Below are positions 23,341 through 33,456 of a stretch of DNA of 64,000 nucleotides, piece after piece. Where the stretch lies: assembly GCA_008360975.2 (NCBI GenBank), contig CM039210.1:17507007-17571006 (forward strand), written 5' to 3'. The notes under the pieces are model-generated. The model was not told where the DNA came from and searched no databases. It was given only the letters and a program-made list of their open reading frames with translations. The stretch is from Lichenostomus cassidix (lineage: Eukaryota; Chordata; Aves; Passeriformes; Meliphagidae). The position numbers were made by a program, and so were the translations under genes. Positions within the stretch are counted from its first letter, which is position 1. Every line of letters starts with the position of its first letter.

Positions 23341-24435
23341 ACTTTTTCTTCTTGTAATGTCCCATTTATTATTTTATTGCTCTAGTTTCTTATTTAGACA
23401 TCTAATTAATCCCTAGTGATAAAATAACTCCAAGGCTCCACTAGTTAAAACAATACTCTTTTGACTGAAACTTCTGGGGTATAGCTGCTTTCTTTACCAC
23501 AGGTTTAACACATTCATCAGTTTAAGCCTGAGTTACTCCCTGTTCTTTCCCATAGCATCTATTTCATTTTATTAGAATAATATTATTCATTAACCAGACC
23601 TAAGAGCAGCTAAAGCAACAAGATTATAAAAACTAAGATAGCAAAGTCACAGAAACACAAATTTCTTAACTAATTTCAATACAGTTCTTTATAAAATTCA
23701 AGATCATTAAGTTTCTTAGCTAAATACTATATATCTCCCTTTCATCATTCCTGAAAAGGATGTCTTGGCACGAAATTCATCCAACAAATTGACCAAAGCT
23801 TGTGCATTATGTTTCATGTTACCACAAAATATGGGGCAGATTTTTCCAGAGGGTACCTTGTGTAAGATAATTCCTAAATTTCACTCCTTTCTCCCTGGAA
23901 AAATATTTCCCAAAGTTACATCACAAAAGTGGTGTGATTATTTTCCAGATGGATTCCTTGTGTAAGTTACAGATAATTTCCAAATTTCACTCCTTCACCC
24001 TGGAAAGATACCTTGTTTATACAATTTTATACGATGTTATGTCACAAACACACACAGAGGAACGGTCTTCTCCTGACGACTACCTGGTTTAAATTATTTT
24101 CCAATGTCCCACTCCTTACGCCTTGGGAGCACCCTATTTTAAACACTTAATCATAGTAAAACGCCTCACTTTTGAGGGTCACCTTTCATTAATTTCATCA
24201 AAAAGCAAACAGTTACAATGTGCACTTTACTTAAAAACAAACAAACGAAGTCAGAAAGGTACCTTTGTTTCTCTAACACAAAATGATTGATCATAAAAAT
24301 TAGCAATTCATCGATTTTTTGGAACTGACACTCTTGTTTAAGGGAATCGTGTTCCATGACGCCAATTAAATGTAATGATCCGCTAATTATAGAGGAGTAA
24401 AATGAGCTCTCTGTGGATTGCAAATAGAAACTTAG
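23341..24435. repeat. AT-rich stretch with diverged ~100-bp tandem units
   Basis: Between about 23848 and 24150 three related blocks repeat the order 'CCAGAnGG..CCTTG..TAA', 'ATTTCACTCCTT' and 'CCTGGAAA'. Each is around 100 bp and clearly diverged. The rest is AT-rich with no recognisable gene; open frames are under 90 codons. Confidence 0.45.
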
Positions 24436-24962
24436 GTTTGAATATTGCCTGAAACAAGATTAAAACCAAACGAGGTTAAATGTTGATACAAAAAAATTAT
24501 GTATTTTATTTAACAGTAACAGAAAGAGAGAGAGAGAAAGAGAGAGAGAGAAAGAGAGAAAGAAAGAACTTAAGTAGAAATATACCACCCCTCCATGGGT
24601 CCCAACAATGTCTCATTTATCCTCTCCATTTGGTCTTCTTGGTGGTAAGGGTCCCCCACTGAAAGGCATAGAATTCAATGGGTTAATATACGTGTGGGCC
24701 AGGTGGAAACTCCCAGGTGCCTCCCCTGAGGAATGCAAGTTTTCCACTGCCTTTTGCAAGACTCTGAATCGGTTGCATCATTTTGCATCACATGCAATGC
24801 TCTCGTGCAAGGCCTCAGGAATAAGTCTGGGGAGCGCTGCGGGGGTCTTTGATGGATTGTGACACCCCCTCAGCTGCCCCTCCCATGAATGTCCTGTGGA
24901 TGCAGCTTTCCTGGGGTGGGGTTTCACAGTTGAGCCAGTTTGTGTAATGGAGGATGGGTATT
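24436..24962 (-). mobile_element. Family C LTR, copy 3, left part
   Basis: Colinear with copies 1 and 2 ('CCATGGGTCCCAACAATG', 'TGGTAAGGGTCCCCCA', 'GTGGGCCAGGTGGAAACTCC'). It is split at 24962 by the provirus at 24963-33456 and resumes at 33463. The left edge is approximate. Contains a GA-rich microsatellite. Confidence 0.7.
24521..24567. repeat. (GA)n/(GAAA)n microsatellite
   Basis: Near-uninterrupted purine repeat within family C LTR. The other two copies have shorter GA-rich tracts at the same place, so it is part of the LTR. Confidence 0.85.
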
Positions 24963-25369
24963 TGTGGAAAGCTGGCTTCTAGAGAAGGGACATGCAGACG
25001 TAGATAGATTGCTTCTTAACAAGCCGCTTCTTAACAATAGCCATATTCAGCCAACTATTAATTAGATACCTGCGTCCAATCAGCAATCTATGTCACCATA
25101 ACCTTGGCTGCAACATAGAGGTGGTGGGAGCCGTCGAGAATGCGTTAATTGGTAACAAATATGCAGAAATCAGGCATTATAGATAAACATAGATACATGT
25201 TAAGGCAAGTAGCCAAACTTAGGGCGTGGAAGTATATAACCAATAATATTGTACGATTACAGAATATGCATGATCTAGTTAACTACACTATAAAACTGTA
25301 TACTGTAAATCAATAAACTGAAGCTTGTAGTAAACCCATATTGGATTGTCAAGCCTCCGTTTCTCGGCA
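24963..25369 (+). mobile_element. 5' LTR of young provirus
   Basis: TGTGGAAAGC to TTTCTCGGCA. TATATAA at 25233-25239 and AATAAA at 25312-25317 give a plausible U3-R-U5 layout. I found no difference from the 3' LTR over 407 bp when reading both. Confidence 0.92.
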
Positions 25370-25372
25370 TAA

Positions 25373-25390
25373 TGGTGACTCCGACGTCCA
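25373..25390 (+). other. Primer binding site, tRNA-Trp-like
   Basis: Three bases after the LTR, TGGTGACTCCGACG differs at one base from the first 14 of the tRNA-Trp site used by avian sarcoma-leukosis viruses; the last four bases do not match. Confidence 0.65.
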
Positions 25391-25597
25391 AGGGTCTCGC
25401 TCCCCTTTTGGCTGGATCTATTTGGGAGGCGATGTAGCCACGACCGAGAAGGCACCTGGGTCCGACACCCAGGAGGGTCAAAGCAGTGGGCGCACTGATC
25501 AGACGACTGTACAGACAAGATCTGGACACTGCCGGACTTGCGAGGTGAATTTCCACGCACCAGGGAGGAGATGCAGCCGATAACCTCGAGGGGGTGG

Positions 25598-25606
25598 AAG
25601 TAAGTG
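25598..25606 (+). promoter_or_regulatory. Predicted splice donor in leader
   Basis: AAG|GTAAGT-type context (GGAAGTAAGT, GT at 25600) lies 20 bp upstream of the gag ATG. It is a good candidate donor for a spliced env message. Confidence 0.5.
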
Positions 25607-25625
25607 CGCAGTTCCGTAAATCGGG

Positions 25626-26390
25626 ATGGAGAGGCAAGCTGCTCTAGAGATATCATTATGCTTTTTAGAAAAGCATGGACTTAGTAAAAGCATCCTATCA
25701 CAGTTTGCTGTTTTAATCGTGGTGGGACAAGCCTATGGATTTTTTACAAATCCTGTTACAGTATTCAACCTAAAAGAGTGGTTAAATTATGGAGCTGGTT
25801 TACTTCTGGAGGGTGATAAAATTGCAAAAAAGCTTGGCAAACCATGGAGTAAAGTCCTAGCTTGCTTACAACATCCTGCAGAGCTGGAACTGGCAAAAGT
25901 AGCAACACAGAAAATTGCGGTTGCAGAGAGCAGAAAGAAACTTGAGAGTTGCCGTGCTGCTTTTAACATGCAAGCAGCCGCGGCGCAGCCGGGGAAGCCC
26001 CCCCCGCCAGGGGGGAGGGGGAAGCGTAGCTCTCCCTCGCTGCCAGCGCTGGTGGGGGAAGGGCGCGCCGCGCCGCTGCCGGGAGCCGAGAATACAAAGT
26101 TACTCGATTGGATGAAAAACCTATTCCTGTCTCAATGTATCATAGAGCTTAGCAACTTTACAACGAAAAACATCTTAGCTGCTTTGTGTGAGAGAGTCAC
26201 CGTTGAATTTTTGCTAGAACAACTGAATACGATGCTAGAGAGAGCTCAAATATCGCGGGTAAAAACCCAGAGTAGCCAGAAATCACCCCGGTGTTATCGA
26301 TGTGGCAGTAAAAAACTGTTTTTAACATGCAAAAAACTCCGTCAGCCGCAGCGCCCCCCCCCCCCCACCAGGGGGCAGGGAGAATTGTAG
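25626..26390 (+). pseudogene. gag: gag fragment (matrix-like N-terminus)
   Basis: A 254-codon open frame starts at the first ATG after the predicted splice donor. Residues about 1-115 form a matrix-like helical region, ending in a lysine- and glutamate-rich helix. Then come a proline/glycine/arginine-rich linker and, near residue 225, a short CxxC segment. A full retroviral Gag is 500-700 residues; capsid and the nucleocapsid knuckles are missing here. The linker holds an imperfect duplication (about 25966-26060 and 26325-26415) with poly-C runs, and the frame shifts soon after the second run: a 160-codon frame, 26327-26809, continues in another phase. Matrix identity is inferred from position and composition. 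Confidence 0.6.
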
Positions 26391-29099
26391 CCCTCTATCG
26401 CTCCATTGCCGCACAAACAAACCGCCGAAAAAGAACGACAGTTTATGCCAGATCAGAGCCACCACCCGCAAAGCTGAAATGCACCGTAATAGCAGAGAAA
26501 GCTCAGAGCAGCCGCGCCGCCCAGGAACAGCCCCGCCGCGCCATTCAGACTCTGCAACCCAAGAGCGAAACGGAAGTTACTCCAACCTCGGTTTCCTGTC
26601 AACTGAAGCAGAAGGTGGAAGTCGCAGAAGGCACCCCGATGGGCGGTGCCGCTGGCTGTCCACGCCCCTTTCACTGCCTCCTGCTCACTGGAACCACCAC
26701 CAACACCGAGACTGGGACTGCCCCGCTGCGAATGATGCCAGCAAACACTAGCTGTGCCACGGAAGATTCTTTTCAAAGCTCCAAAAATCAATTCATAACT
26801 GTATTTTAAAGTACCCTGTTAATTAGTGCAACTAAGTTATGATTTAAACTTGTTTCCAGCTTTTACTAATGAGAAACCATTGTAACAACATAATTGTCCT
26901 TATGAACCTTAGTTACTAAAACCTTAAAGAAAAGCTAAAATTCCTTGCTAAAGCAATTTTAAAAGTGTTTATCCTAACAAAGTTAATTTTTGAACTATTT
27001 CCTCAAAGCATCATTTATCATTATGTGTATAATATCTTAGCTTTTAAACCAACTCAGTGTTTTAAACAAATTCAGTAAACCCTTTTTAAAATAAAGTGAA
27101 TATTAACTAAACAAAATATAAAGCTAGAACCATTACCCTTAAATCCTTATATCAAAACATCAAATGATTTACAAAAATTATTAAATGCAATTAACTGTGT
27201 AAAGCTCACCCTAAGCTTTACCCCATGTAAGTTATTTGCAGAAACATCCAAAACTATGTCACAAAGTAACTACCACACTAAATTTAAAGAAATATTTTTA
27301 TTTATAAGTGTTGTTTGGGGCAGTGTTTATGTGTGTGTGAGTGTGTCTGTGTGTGTGGGTGTGACAGTGCTGTGACAAACATACTATAAATGTCGTTTGG
27401 CTTCTAAAGCATTTTAAATTTGTGGACCAGGCCTATAAGTGAAACTATACTGGATAATTTGGGCTACCTGTTGAGTGCCATTAAAATTAAGCTCAAGTAA
27501 TACCTTGATAAGCTTACCTAAGACAAAAGCTAAGCAGAATCAAGAGAATAAAAGCACCACAAATTATATTAAATTTTAAATTTTGTTAAGTTCAAACACT
27601 ATTAAAGTTAAGTGAATTTAGATTTTATTACAGGTATATTATGTTGTCTGTTATTTTACATTTCATTAAGCTTAAATTCAATTAACACTAAGTTCAACTG
27701 TTACTCAATATTTGTTGTTTTAAGTTCCATTAGTTTTAAAATCTATTAAGTTTGAATTCAATTATAGTTAAGTCTCTTAAGTATTGCTCAATTTACTATT
27801 TATTAATTTTTAAGTTCTAGTAATTTTATGTCCCATTAAGTTCTATTAAGATTGAGTTTTGTTCACTTTCAGTGGTATTAACTTTGAGTTTTGACAAGTT
27901 TGTTTTTGCTGTTGTGCTCATTTGAAGAACACAAGTTTTTGCTGCTAAAGTCTTGAAAAAAAAAAAAAGCTGAATTTTGTTACAGTGTTGCTTAAGATAG
28001 TGTTTGTGTGTATGTGTGAATATTGCAGGCCTGCTGAAAGTGTTGTTTGCTTTTAAGTGTTTTAATGTGTAGATGAAACCTGTAACTGCTGAAAGTGTGG
28101 TTTTTGATTTTGAGAGTTTTGATGTGTGAATGAAACTTAAGAGCAAAGTTCTACTGAATAGTTAAGTTTCCTGTTAAATGCCTTTGGCTAAGTATAAATT
28201 CTGTTAAAATTAAGTATTATTAGATGTAAATTTTAATAAGTTTTAAATTCTGTTAAGGTTAAAATTCTGTTAAGTTTTAAATTCTGTTAGAGTTAAGTTG
28301 TTAAAGTGATATCAACTTTGAATTCCATTATAGTTAAGTCCTATTTGTTAGTTTTAAATCAAATTTATTAAGATCAAGCTTTATTCATTTTCAGTGATAT
28401 TAATTTTAAGTTTTAAAATTGTTAGTTTATATTATTGTTCACAAAAGCCTTGCAGTTTCATCTTCCTTAGTTAAAGTCAAATTATAAGGTCCACTGTTTT
28501 CAAATATTTCACCTCACCTTATATAGTTATCTACCAAAGTGGTAACATGATAAAACACTCTCCTTATTGGTATTAATCAAAGCTTGTTTATAAGATGCTC
28601 TAAGAAAACCCTCCCAGTTAAGGCCTGGGGCTCTGGCCAAGCCTTAATCCTGACTGGTTGGGAAATATGCCACCAAACCCAGGTGTTTCTGCACCAAAAA
28701 TGTAATCGAGTCACCTTGACTCGCTGATTTGGACTTGTGAAAGCTGAACCCTCTTCCAGGTAAACTTGGAATCCTTGCCCAGGAAAGGTTCTCCAAGCCC
28801 TGCCTGTGGAATGAGGTTCCCCAGCAATTGCAGTCCCTGGGAGATAGCAGAGTAGTTAAACAATTGAGGATATATTTTCTTAAATAAGCTTATTGTTTCA
28901 TTCCATGTATTGTTACGCCTTTGTGTCATTTTCATCTTCTAAAAAAAAAAAAAAAAACCCACAAAAAACAAAACATCTTGCCAAAAACAAAACGGGGGAA
29001 AATACCCCCACCACAAGTGAGGATTACAATGTTTTGGTGCTGGAATGGTTAGCACCATCCCTTTAATCACGAAAAACGATTCAGGAAAACATAATTACA
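26391..29099. other. AT-rich non-coding module inside provirus
   Basis: From about 26820 to 28950 the sequence is strongly AT-rich, with no open frame above about 110 codons. It is built of recurring TTAAGTT/TTTTAAATTCTGTTAA motifs. Two blocks (about 27300-27900 and 27990-28420) look like a diverged direct duplication; both have a TG-rich stretch and end in a similar 'TTCA(C/T)TTTCAGTG(G/A)TATT' phrase. It occupies the place of capsid, protease and reverse transcriptase. A polyA run at 28942 may mark a junction. Confidence 0.75.
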
Positions 29100-29609
29100 A
29101 TGGCAAATCTTATCAAACGCGGCTGCCAAAGGATAAGGGAGATCCAAGGAACATCGCCAGGGGAAATACAGGTACCACTGAAGCTGGATGACCTGAACTG
29201 GTACTTACAAAATTCTATGGAACTTCAGGCAGCGTTGCTGGAAGAGGGAATGCTCATCAGTATCCGACCTCTCCAGCCTTCTACGCTGGCATGGATGTCT
29301 AATCACCGATGGCTATTAAAGCCATTGCGGTCATCCTTTCCGCTTTCAGGAGCAGTGACTGTTTATACAGATGCTGGCAAACGCTCCCGTAAAGCTGCTG
29401 CGACGTGGATGGAGGAGAAGCAGTGGCGACACAAAATTATTCCTGCAACACCGGAGGACTCTTTACAAACCTTGGAACTATCAGCAGTGGTCTGGGTCTT
29501 TACCAACTGGATAGACCAACCTGTTAACATCGTCACAGATTCTCTCTATGTCGCAGACATTGCTAACAGAATTGAGGAAGCAATGGTTAAGGATGTGCAA
29601 AAACGCTGA
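29100..29609 (+). pseudogene. pol: pol: RNase H domain
   Basis: A 169-codon frame holds retroviral RNase H. Visible catalytic positions are the Asp of YTDAG, the Glu of TLELS and the Asp of VTDSLY. The fourth Asp (ARAD) lies just after an in-frame TGA at 29607-29609, in the next segment, so a single stop separates the two halves of the domain. The N-terminal ~80 residues may be the reverse-transcriptase connection. The fingers, palm and catalytic motif of reverse transcriptase are absent because the AT-rich module replaces them. The ATG is a convenience start, since pol normally has none. Confidence 0.8.
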
Positions 29610-29621
29610 CTAGCGGAACTA

Positions 29622-30608
29622 TTGATGGTGCTTAAACGCACCATTGGCCAAAGGACTGACCCATATGCCGTGTTGCATATAAGAAGTCATCAGTGGTCAG
29701 AGGGCCTTGGAGAAGGCAATGCCAGAGCGGACCGATTGGTAGCGGTGGCGGAAGCTCCAGTGTCTTCCTTTGAGAGGGCCCGCCACGCACATATGAACTT
29801 TCATCAAAATGCAAGGGGTCTCCATAAGGGTTTTGGAATTCCACTGGCAGAAGCCAGGGCCATAGTGCGGGCCTGCCCTATTTGTAGTTTTCATAACCAG
29901 GGTGTTGGTTTGGGTATGGGAGTGAACCCCAAGGGGCTACAAGCTAATGAGTTATGGCAGATGGATGTAACACATTTCCCTGAATTTGGTAGATTAAAAT
30001 ATGTCCATGTTTGCATTGACACATACAGCCACATGATATGGGCAACATTACAGCCCGGCGAAAGAGCCCGGGATGTTATAAGGCACCTTACTAGTTGCTT
30101 TGCCGTATTGGGCAAACCCAAAGCTATCAAAACAGACGATGGACCAGCTTATTGTAGTGCCTTGGTGAAAAAATACATGCAACTTTGGGATATAAAACAT
30201 ACTACAGGAATTCCTCACTCCCCAACGGGGCAGGCAATGGTAGAACGAGCAAATGCAACAATAAAGGGTTACCTGGCAAAACATAAGGAGGTCTCAGATA
30301 GTAGAGAAAGGCTTTCTAAAACCCTGTTTGTACTAAATCATCTGTGTATATTTGGAGATCAGGATTTACCACCTATCTTAATTCATCACAAGGGAGTGGC
30401 ACAGCCACCGGTACCACGCATGAAGGTCCTATATAAGGACCCCAAAACAGGCATCTGGGAGGGTCCAGTAGAGGTCATATATTCTGGCAGAGGTTATTTT
30501 TGTGTATCTTCCTCCACAAGCCCCCTTTGGGTTCCTAGCCGCTGGGTGAAGCCTGCACTTGATCAACCTGGCACAGCTACAGGTGCCCCCGATACCGCCG
30601 ATCGATGA
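29622..30608 (+). CDS. pol: pol: integrase
   Basis: A 328-codon frame in the same phase as the RNase H frame. Residues about 1-45 finish RNase H (HIRSHQ, ARAD). An HHCC zinc domain follows (two His in the HMNFH region, then CPIC), then the catalytic core with Asp in QMDVTHF, Asp in KTDDGPAY and Glu in AMVERAN (D,D-35-E). The C-terminal DNA-binding domain contains a WEGP motif. All integrase catalytic residues are present. The frame ends inside the overlap with the next ORF. It is ERVK-like in type; the protein would need readthrough or a pol fusion to be made. Confidence 0.88.
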   Translation: MMVLKRTIGQRTDPYAVLHIRSHQWSEGLGEGNARADRLVAVAEAPVSSFERARHAHMNFHQNARGLHKGFGIPLAEARAIVRACPICSFHNQGVGLGMGVNPKGLQANELWQMDVTHFPEFGRLKYVHVCIDTYSHMIWATLQPGERARDVIRHLTSCFAVLGKPKAIKTDDGPAYCSALVKKYMQLWDIKHTTGIPHSPTGQAMVERANATIKGYLAKHKEVSDSRERLSKTLFVLNHLCIFGDQDLPPILIHHKGVAQPPVPRMKVLYKDPKTGIWEGPVEVIYSGRGYFCVSSSTSPLWVPSRWVKPALDQPGTATGAPDTADR

Positions 30609-30930
30609 AACACCACGACTGATCTGGCTTCTACATTGTGCTCTTGATCCTATCTTGCGGCGAGCTGGGGTTCCAGTCGAGCGTTGGCAAACTTTTTTAG
30701 AATTAAGAGATATTATAAATAGATTAGGCTCTGTACCCCCTTACCTGAATAGATACCCTTGTAGAAATTGTGCTAAGCTGTGGTGTCAGGCATGGTTACT
30801 TATTAAGTGTGGTATTTGTAAGAAACGCTGGTGGGTCCATCAAGAAGTGTATAATACTTGTTGTTTGGCTTGCATTAATACACGCATGTTGCGGTTTAGA
30901 GGATGTTGCAGCAGACTTTACCCTAGAGCT
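30559..30930 (+). CDS. Cysteine-rich ORF between pol and env
   Basis: Overlaps the 3' end of integrase by 50 bp in another frame. About 120 residues are encoded before the frame enters an inserted LTR (it remains open to 31197). After a helical first half it has a compact cysteine array: CRNC, a third Cys followed by xxW, CGIC followed by KKRWW, then CCLAC. The CxxC pairs suggest a zinc-binding fold. A similarly spaced array occurs in the ORF at 61449-61673 of the other provirus. It may be the env leader or an accessory protein. I do not recognise the family. Confidence 0.45.
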
Positions 30931-31458
30931 TCTCTACCCAGCCCGGTTCAGCGCCTCAGTGCTCCAAACCCTCTGTCCCAGGGCAAACACTGCGCTCTCA
31001 CCGGCTGGGGAGCCATAAGGCTAGCTCTGGTTCGTCTGCTTCCACAACCGGCGGTGATAAAGGAGGCGAGGAGGGTCTATGCGTTGTGTCCATGGAAGAT
31101 GTTTATTCGCATGGTGCAGCAGAGGCCAACGACCTCCTCGAGGCAGAGATGCCTCGAGGGCGAAGGCCTCACATGCACAGCCACATGTGGTGCATAAACA
31201 CACGTGGAGCATAGACAGCAAGATGGCGGAGGGTAAGGGGTTTTATAGGGAAACAGAGAGGGGCAGGGACAGCACACAGGCCCAGTGACCTCTGGGCACA
31301 GGGGAGGTACAGGGGCGGAGTTAGGAGTACAGGAACCAATAGGGGAAACTCGAGGGAGTGGCCAGGGCCACGTGGGGTTAGGGTATAGGAACCAATAGGG
31401 AAAACTGGGGGCGTGGCTAGGACTATGTGGAGTAGGGAAGGCAGGACAATAGGTGACA
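30930..31458 (-). mobile_element. Solo LTR nested in provirus env region
   Basis: On the minus strand: two CTATTGG boxes, TATAAAA (complement 31241-31247), a downstream YY1-like ATGGC, and AATAAA (complement 31102-31107), in LTR order. The viral reading frame is lost across it. Exact ends and target duplication could not be determined. If the two flanking LTRs are really identical, this insertion either came later than the provirus or was already in its parent. Confidence 0.6.
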
Positions 31459-31854
31459 AGTACAGTCGTTAAGAAAGGGGTGTGGGGAACTTGCAGCTAT
31501 TATCACAATACACGCATAACTCAAATTGATTTTGCCCATAACGGGCTGCAACGAGCTTTAGCCGCATTTACAGGGCTGCCTGATTGGCAAGGTTTGCAAT
31601 TATTTGAATCTGAAGAGCAAAAATTTATAGCCTGGTTACGTTGGGAGGCCCAAGATGCAGTAAATTGGGCAACATCAAACTCTGGGTCTCAAATTTTGAG
31701 AGCAGTGTGCACCGATTGGGCTTTAGAAAGGATCCCAAAGTATTGGGTTATCAGAGAATATGAATGGGAACGCACTAAAAGGCGTTTTGCTCCTGTACAT
31801 ACTGTGCATGTTAGGGGTTGTTCTGGCAGATGCTACCGATGCAAACGCCAATAA
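31453..31854 (+). pseudogene. Unassigned ORF upstream of env signal
   Basis: A 133-codon frame; the first residues belong to the LTR insertion. The body is tryptophan-rich, and its last ~30 codons overlap the env signal-peptide frame in another phase. It may continue the frame interrupted by the LTR. No domain recognised. Confidence 0.35.
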
Positions 31855-33152
31855 TCCCCTCCATTCAATTGAGCCCAGGAAAAATTTGTGGGTCACCTGG
31901 GCAAATCAAACACCTACTAGTGCTTTTTGCCTTGCGCTTGCATCAGCCACTAACCCTTTTCACACATGCTTACTTGGTATCCCAGGCTTTGATAATACTA
32001 GCTTCGCACGGTTTTCAACTAACTAGCTCATGAGCTGCCAATGTTAGCCATTGTACTGCTCTCTTGTTGTCGGGTCTTAATACCTCATTGCCATGGGATC
32101 CTCAGGAGTTGGATCTCTTGGGGAGCCGAGCTCTTAATGCAAGTGGCAATGAAACAGGCTGCATAACTTTTGGTAGCCCCATAGTGATTCCTAACAGCAC
32201 CTGGTTGACTCCCCATACGGCAGAATATGCTAACATCTCTGCCCAATGTGGTCCACATGGAAGTTATGGCTGGGGCAGTGGTCATGTACAAATTTGGGCC
32301 ATTGAAAGTGCCCTTACCCTTCCATCAGGTGTATTTCTCATTTGTGGAGACCGTGCATGGCAGGGAGTCCTGAAAGGTGCTCATGGGGGACCATGTTATT
32401 TGGGCAAATTCACTCTACTTGCCATGAATAAAACCACTGCAGCCAATTTAATGCGGTCCAGAAAGAGACGCAGTCTTACTTTGGATGCAAACTGCAATGA
32501 TGAAGTAGGCCTATGGAATAAACCGTCTCGGGTTTTTGCTTCCCTTTTACCACACGTGGGCACTGCACATGCATTAAAAACCATAGGGAGATTAGCCTGC
32601 TGGGTAAGCAAGCAGTCAAATGTTACTACAGAAATAATAGAAAAGCTATCCACAGACATGGATAGCTTAAGGCATTCCATACTGCAGAATCGTGCTGCCA
32701 TAGATTTTCTGCTGCTTGCTCAGGGGCACGGCTGTGATGAATTTGATGGTATGTGCTGTTTAAACCTTAGCAATCATGGTGAGTCAATACATAAACAACT
32801 TCAATGGCTTAAGGAGCATACAGCAAAGATAACAGTGCAAAAGGGCGATGGCCTATTTGGAATTCCATGCGGCGACTGAGGTATAACAGGATGGCTTCGC
32901 TATATCTTACAAGTAGGATTAGTGATTTTACTTGTCCTTGTTGGCATAGCTGTTATTCTACCTTGTGCTTTGCAATGCTTGAAAAAATCATTATCACAGA
33001 CAGTGAATCAGCTTTGGCTTGCACAAACGCGTAAAGAAAACGGGGGAATTGTGGAAAGCTGGCTTCTAGAGAAGGGACATGCAGACGTAGATAGATTGCT
33101 TCTTAACAAGCCGCTTCTTAACAATAGCCATATTCAGCCAACTATTAATTAG
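31760..33152 (+). pseudogene. env: Broken alpharetrovirus-like env
   Basis: The first frame (31760-32026) has a hydrophobic signal peptide (LLLYILCMLG) and the start of SU in a style typical of avian leukosis-type envelopes. It ends at a stop, and a second frame in another phase (32064-32879) carries the rest of SU with N-glycosylation sites, an RKRR furin-type site, the TM ectodomain and a CX6CC motif. An in-frame TGA at 32877-32879 cuts it just before the membrane anchor (about 32910-32970) and tail, which remain readable downstream in the same phase. So there is at least one frameshift and one stop. Read alone, the second frame would end before the anchor. Confidence 0.8.
33034..33049 (+). 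other. Polypurine tract
   Basis: AAAGAAAACGGGGGAA lies directly before the 3' LTR TG, the usual plus-strand primer. Confidence 0.8.
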
Positions 33153-33456
33153 ATACCTGCGTCCAATCAGCAATCTATGTCACCATAACCTTGGCTGCAA
33201 CATAGAGGTGGTGGGAGCCGTCGAGAATGCGTTAATTGGTAACAAATATGCAGAAATCAGGCATTATAGATAAACATAGATACATGTTAAGGCAAGTAGC
33301 CAAACTTAGGGCGTGGAAGTATATAACCAATAATATTGTACGATTACAGAATATGCATGATCTAGTTAACTACACTATAAAACTGTATACTGTAAATCAA
33401 TAAACTGAAGCTTGTAGTAAACCCATATTGGATTGTCAAGCCTCCGTTTCTCGGCA
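33050..33456 (+). mobile_element. 3' LTR of young provirus
   Basis: 407 bp, apparently identical to 24963-25369. The target duplication GGTATT follows at 33457-33462. Confidence 0.92.

Larger units (their letters stand above)
24963..33456 (+). mobile_element. Young alpha/beta-like provirus, internally rearranged
   Basis: The 8.5-kb provirus has 407-bp LTRs that appear identical and a 6-bp target duplication GGTATT at 24957-24962 and 33457-33462. Order: LTR, primer site, splice donor, gag fragment, about 2.3 kb AT-rich non-coding DNA, RNase H, integrase, cysteine-rich ORF, nested minus-strand LTR, broken env, polypurine tract, LTR. Protease and reverse transcriptase are absent, so it cannot replicate alone. 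The envelope resembles that of avian alpharetroviruses, and the RNase H/integrase is of the beta/alpha (ERVK) type. It lies inside an older family C LTR. Confidence 0.9.
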
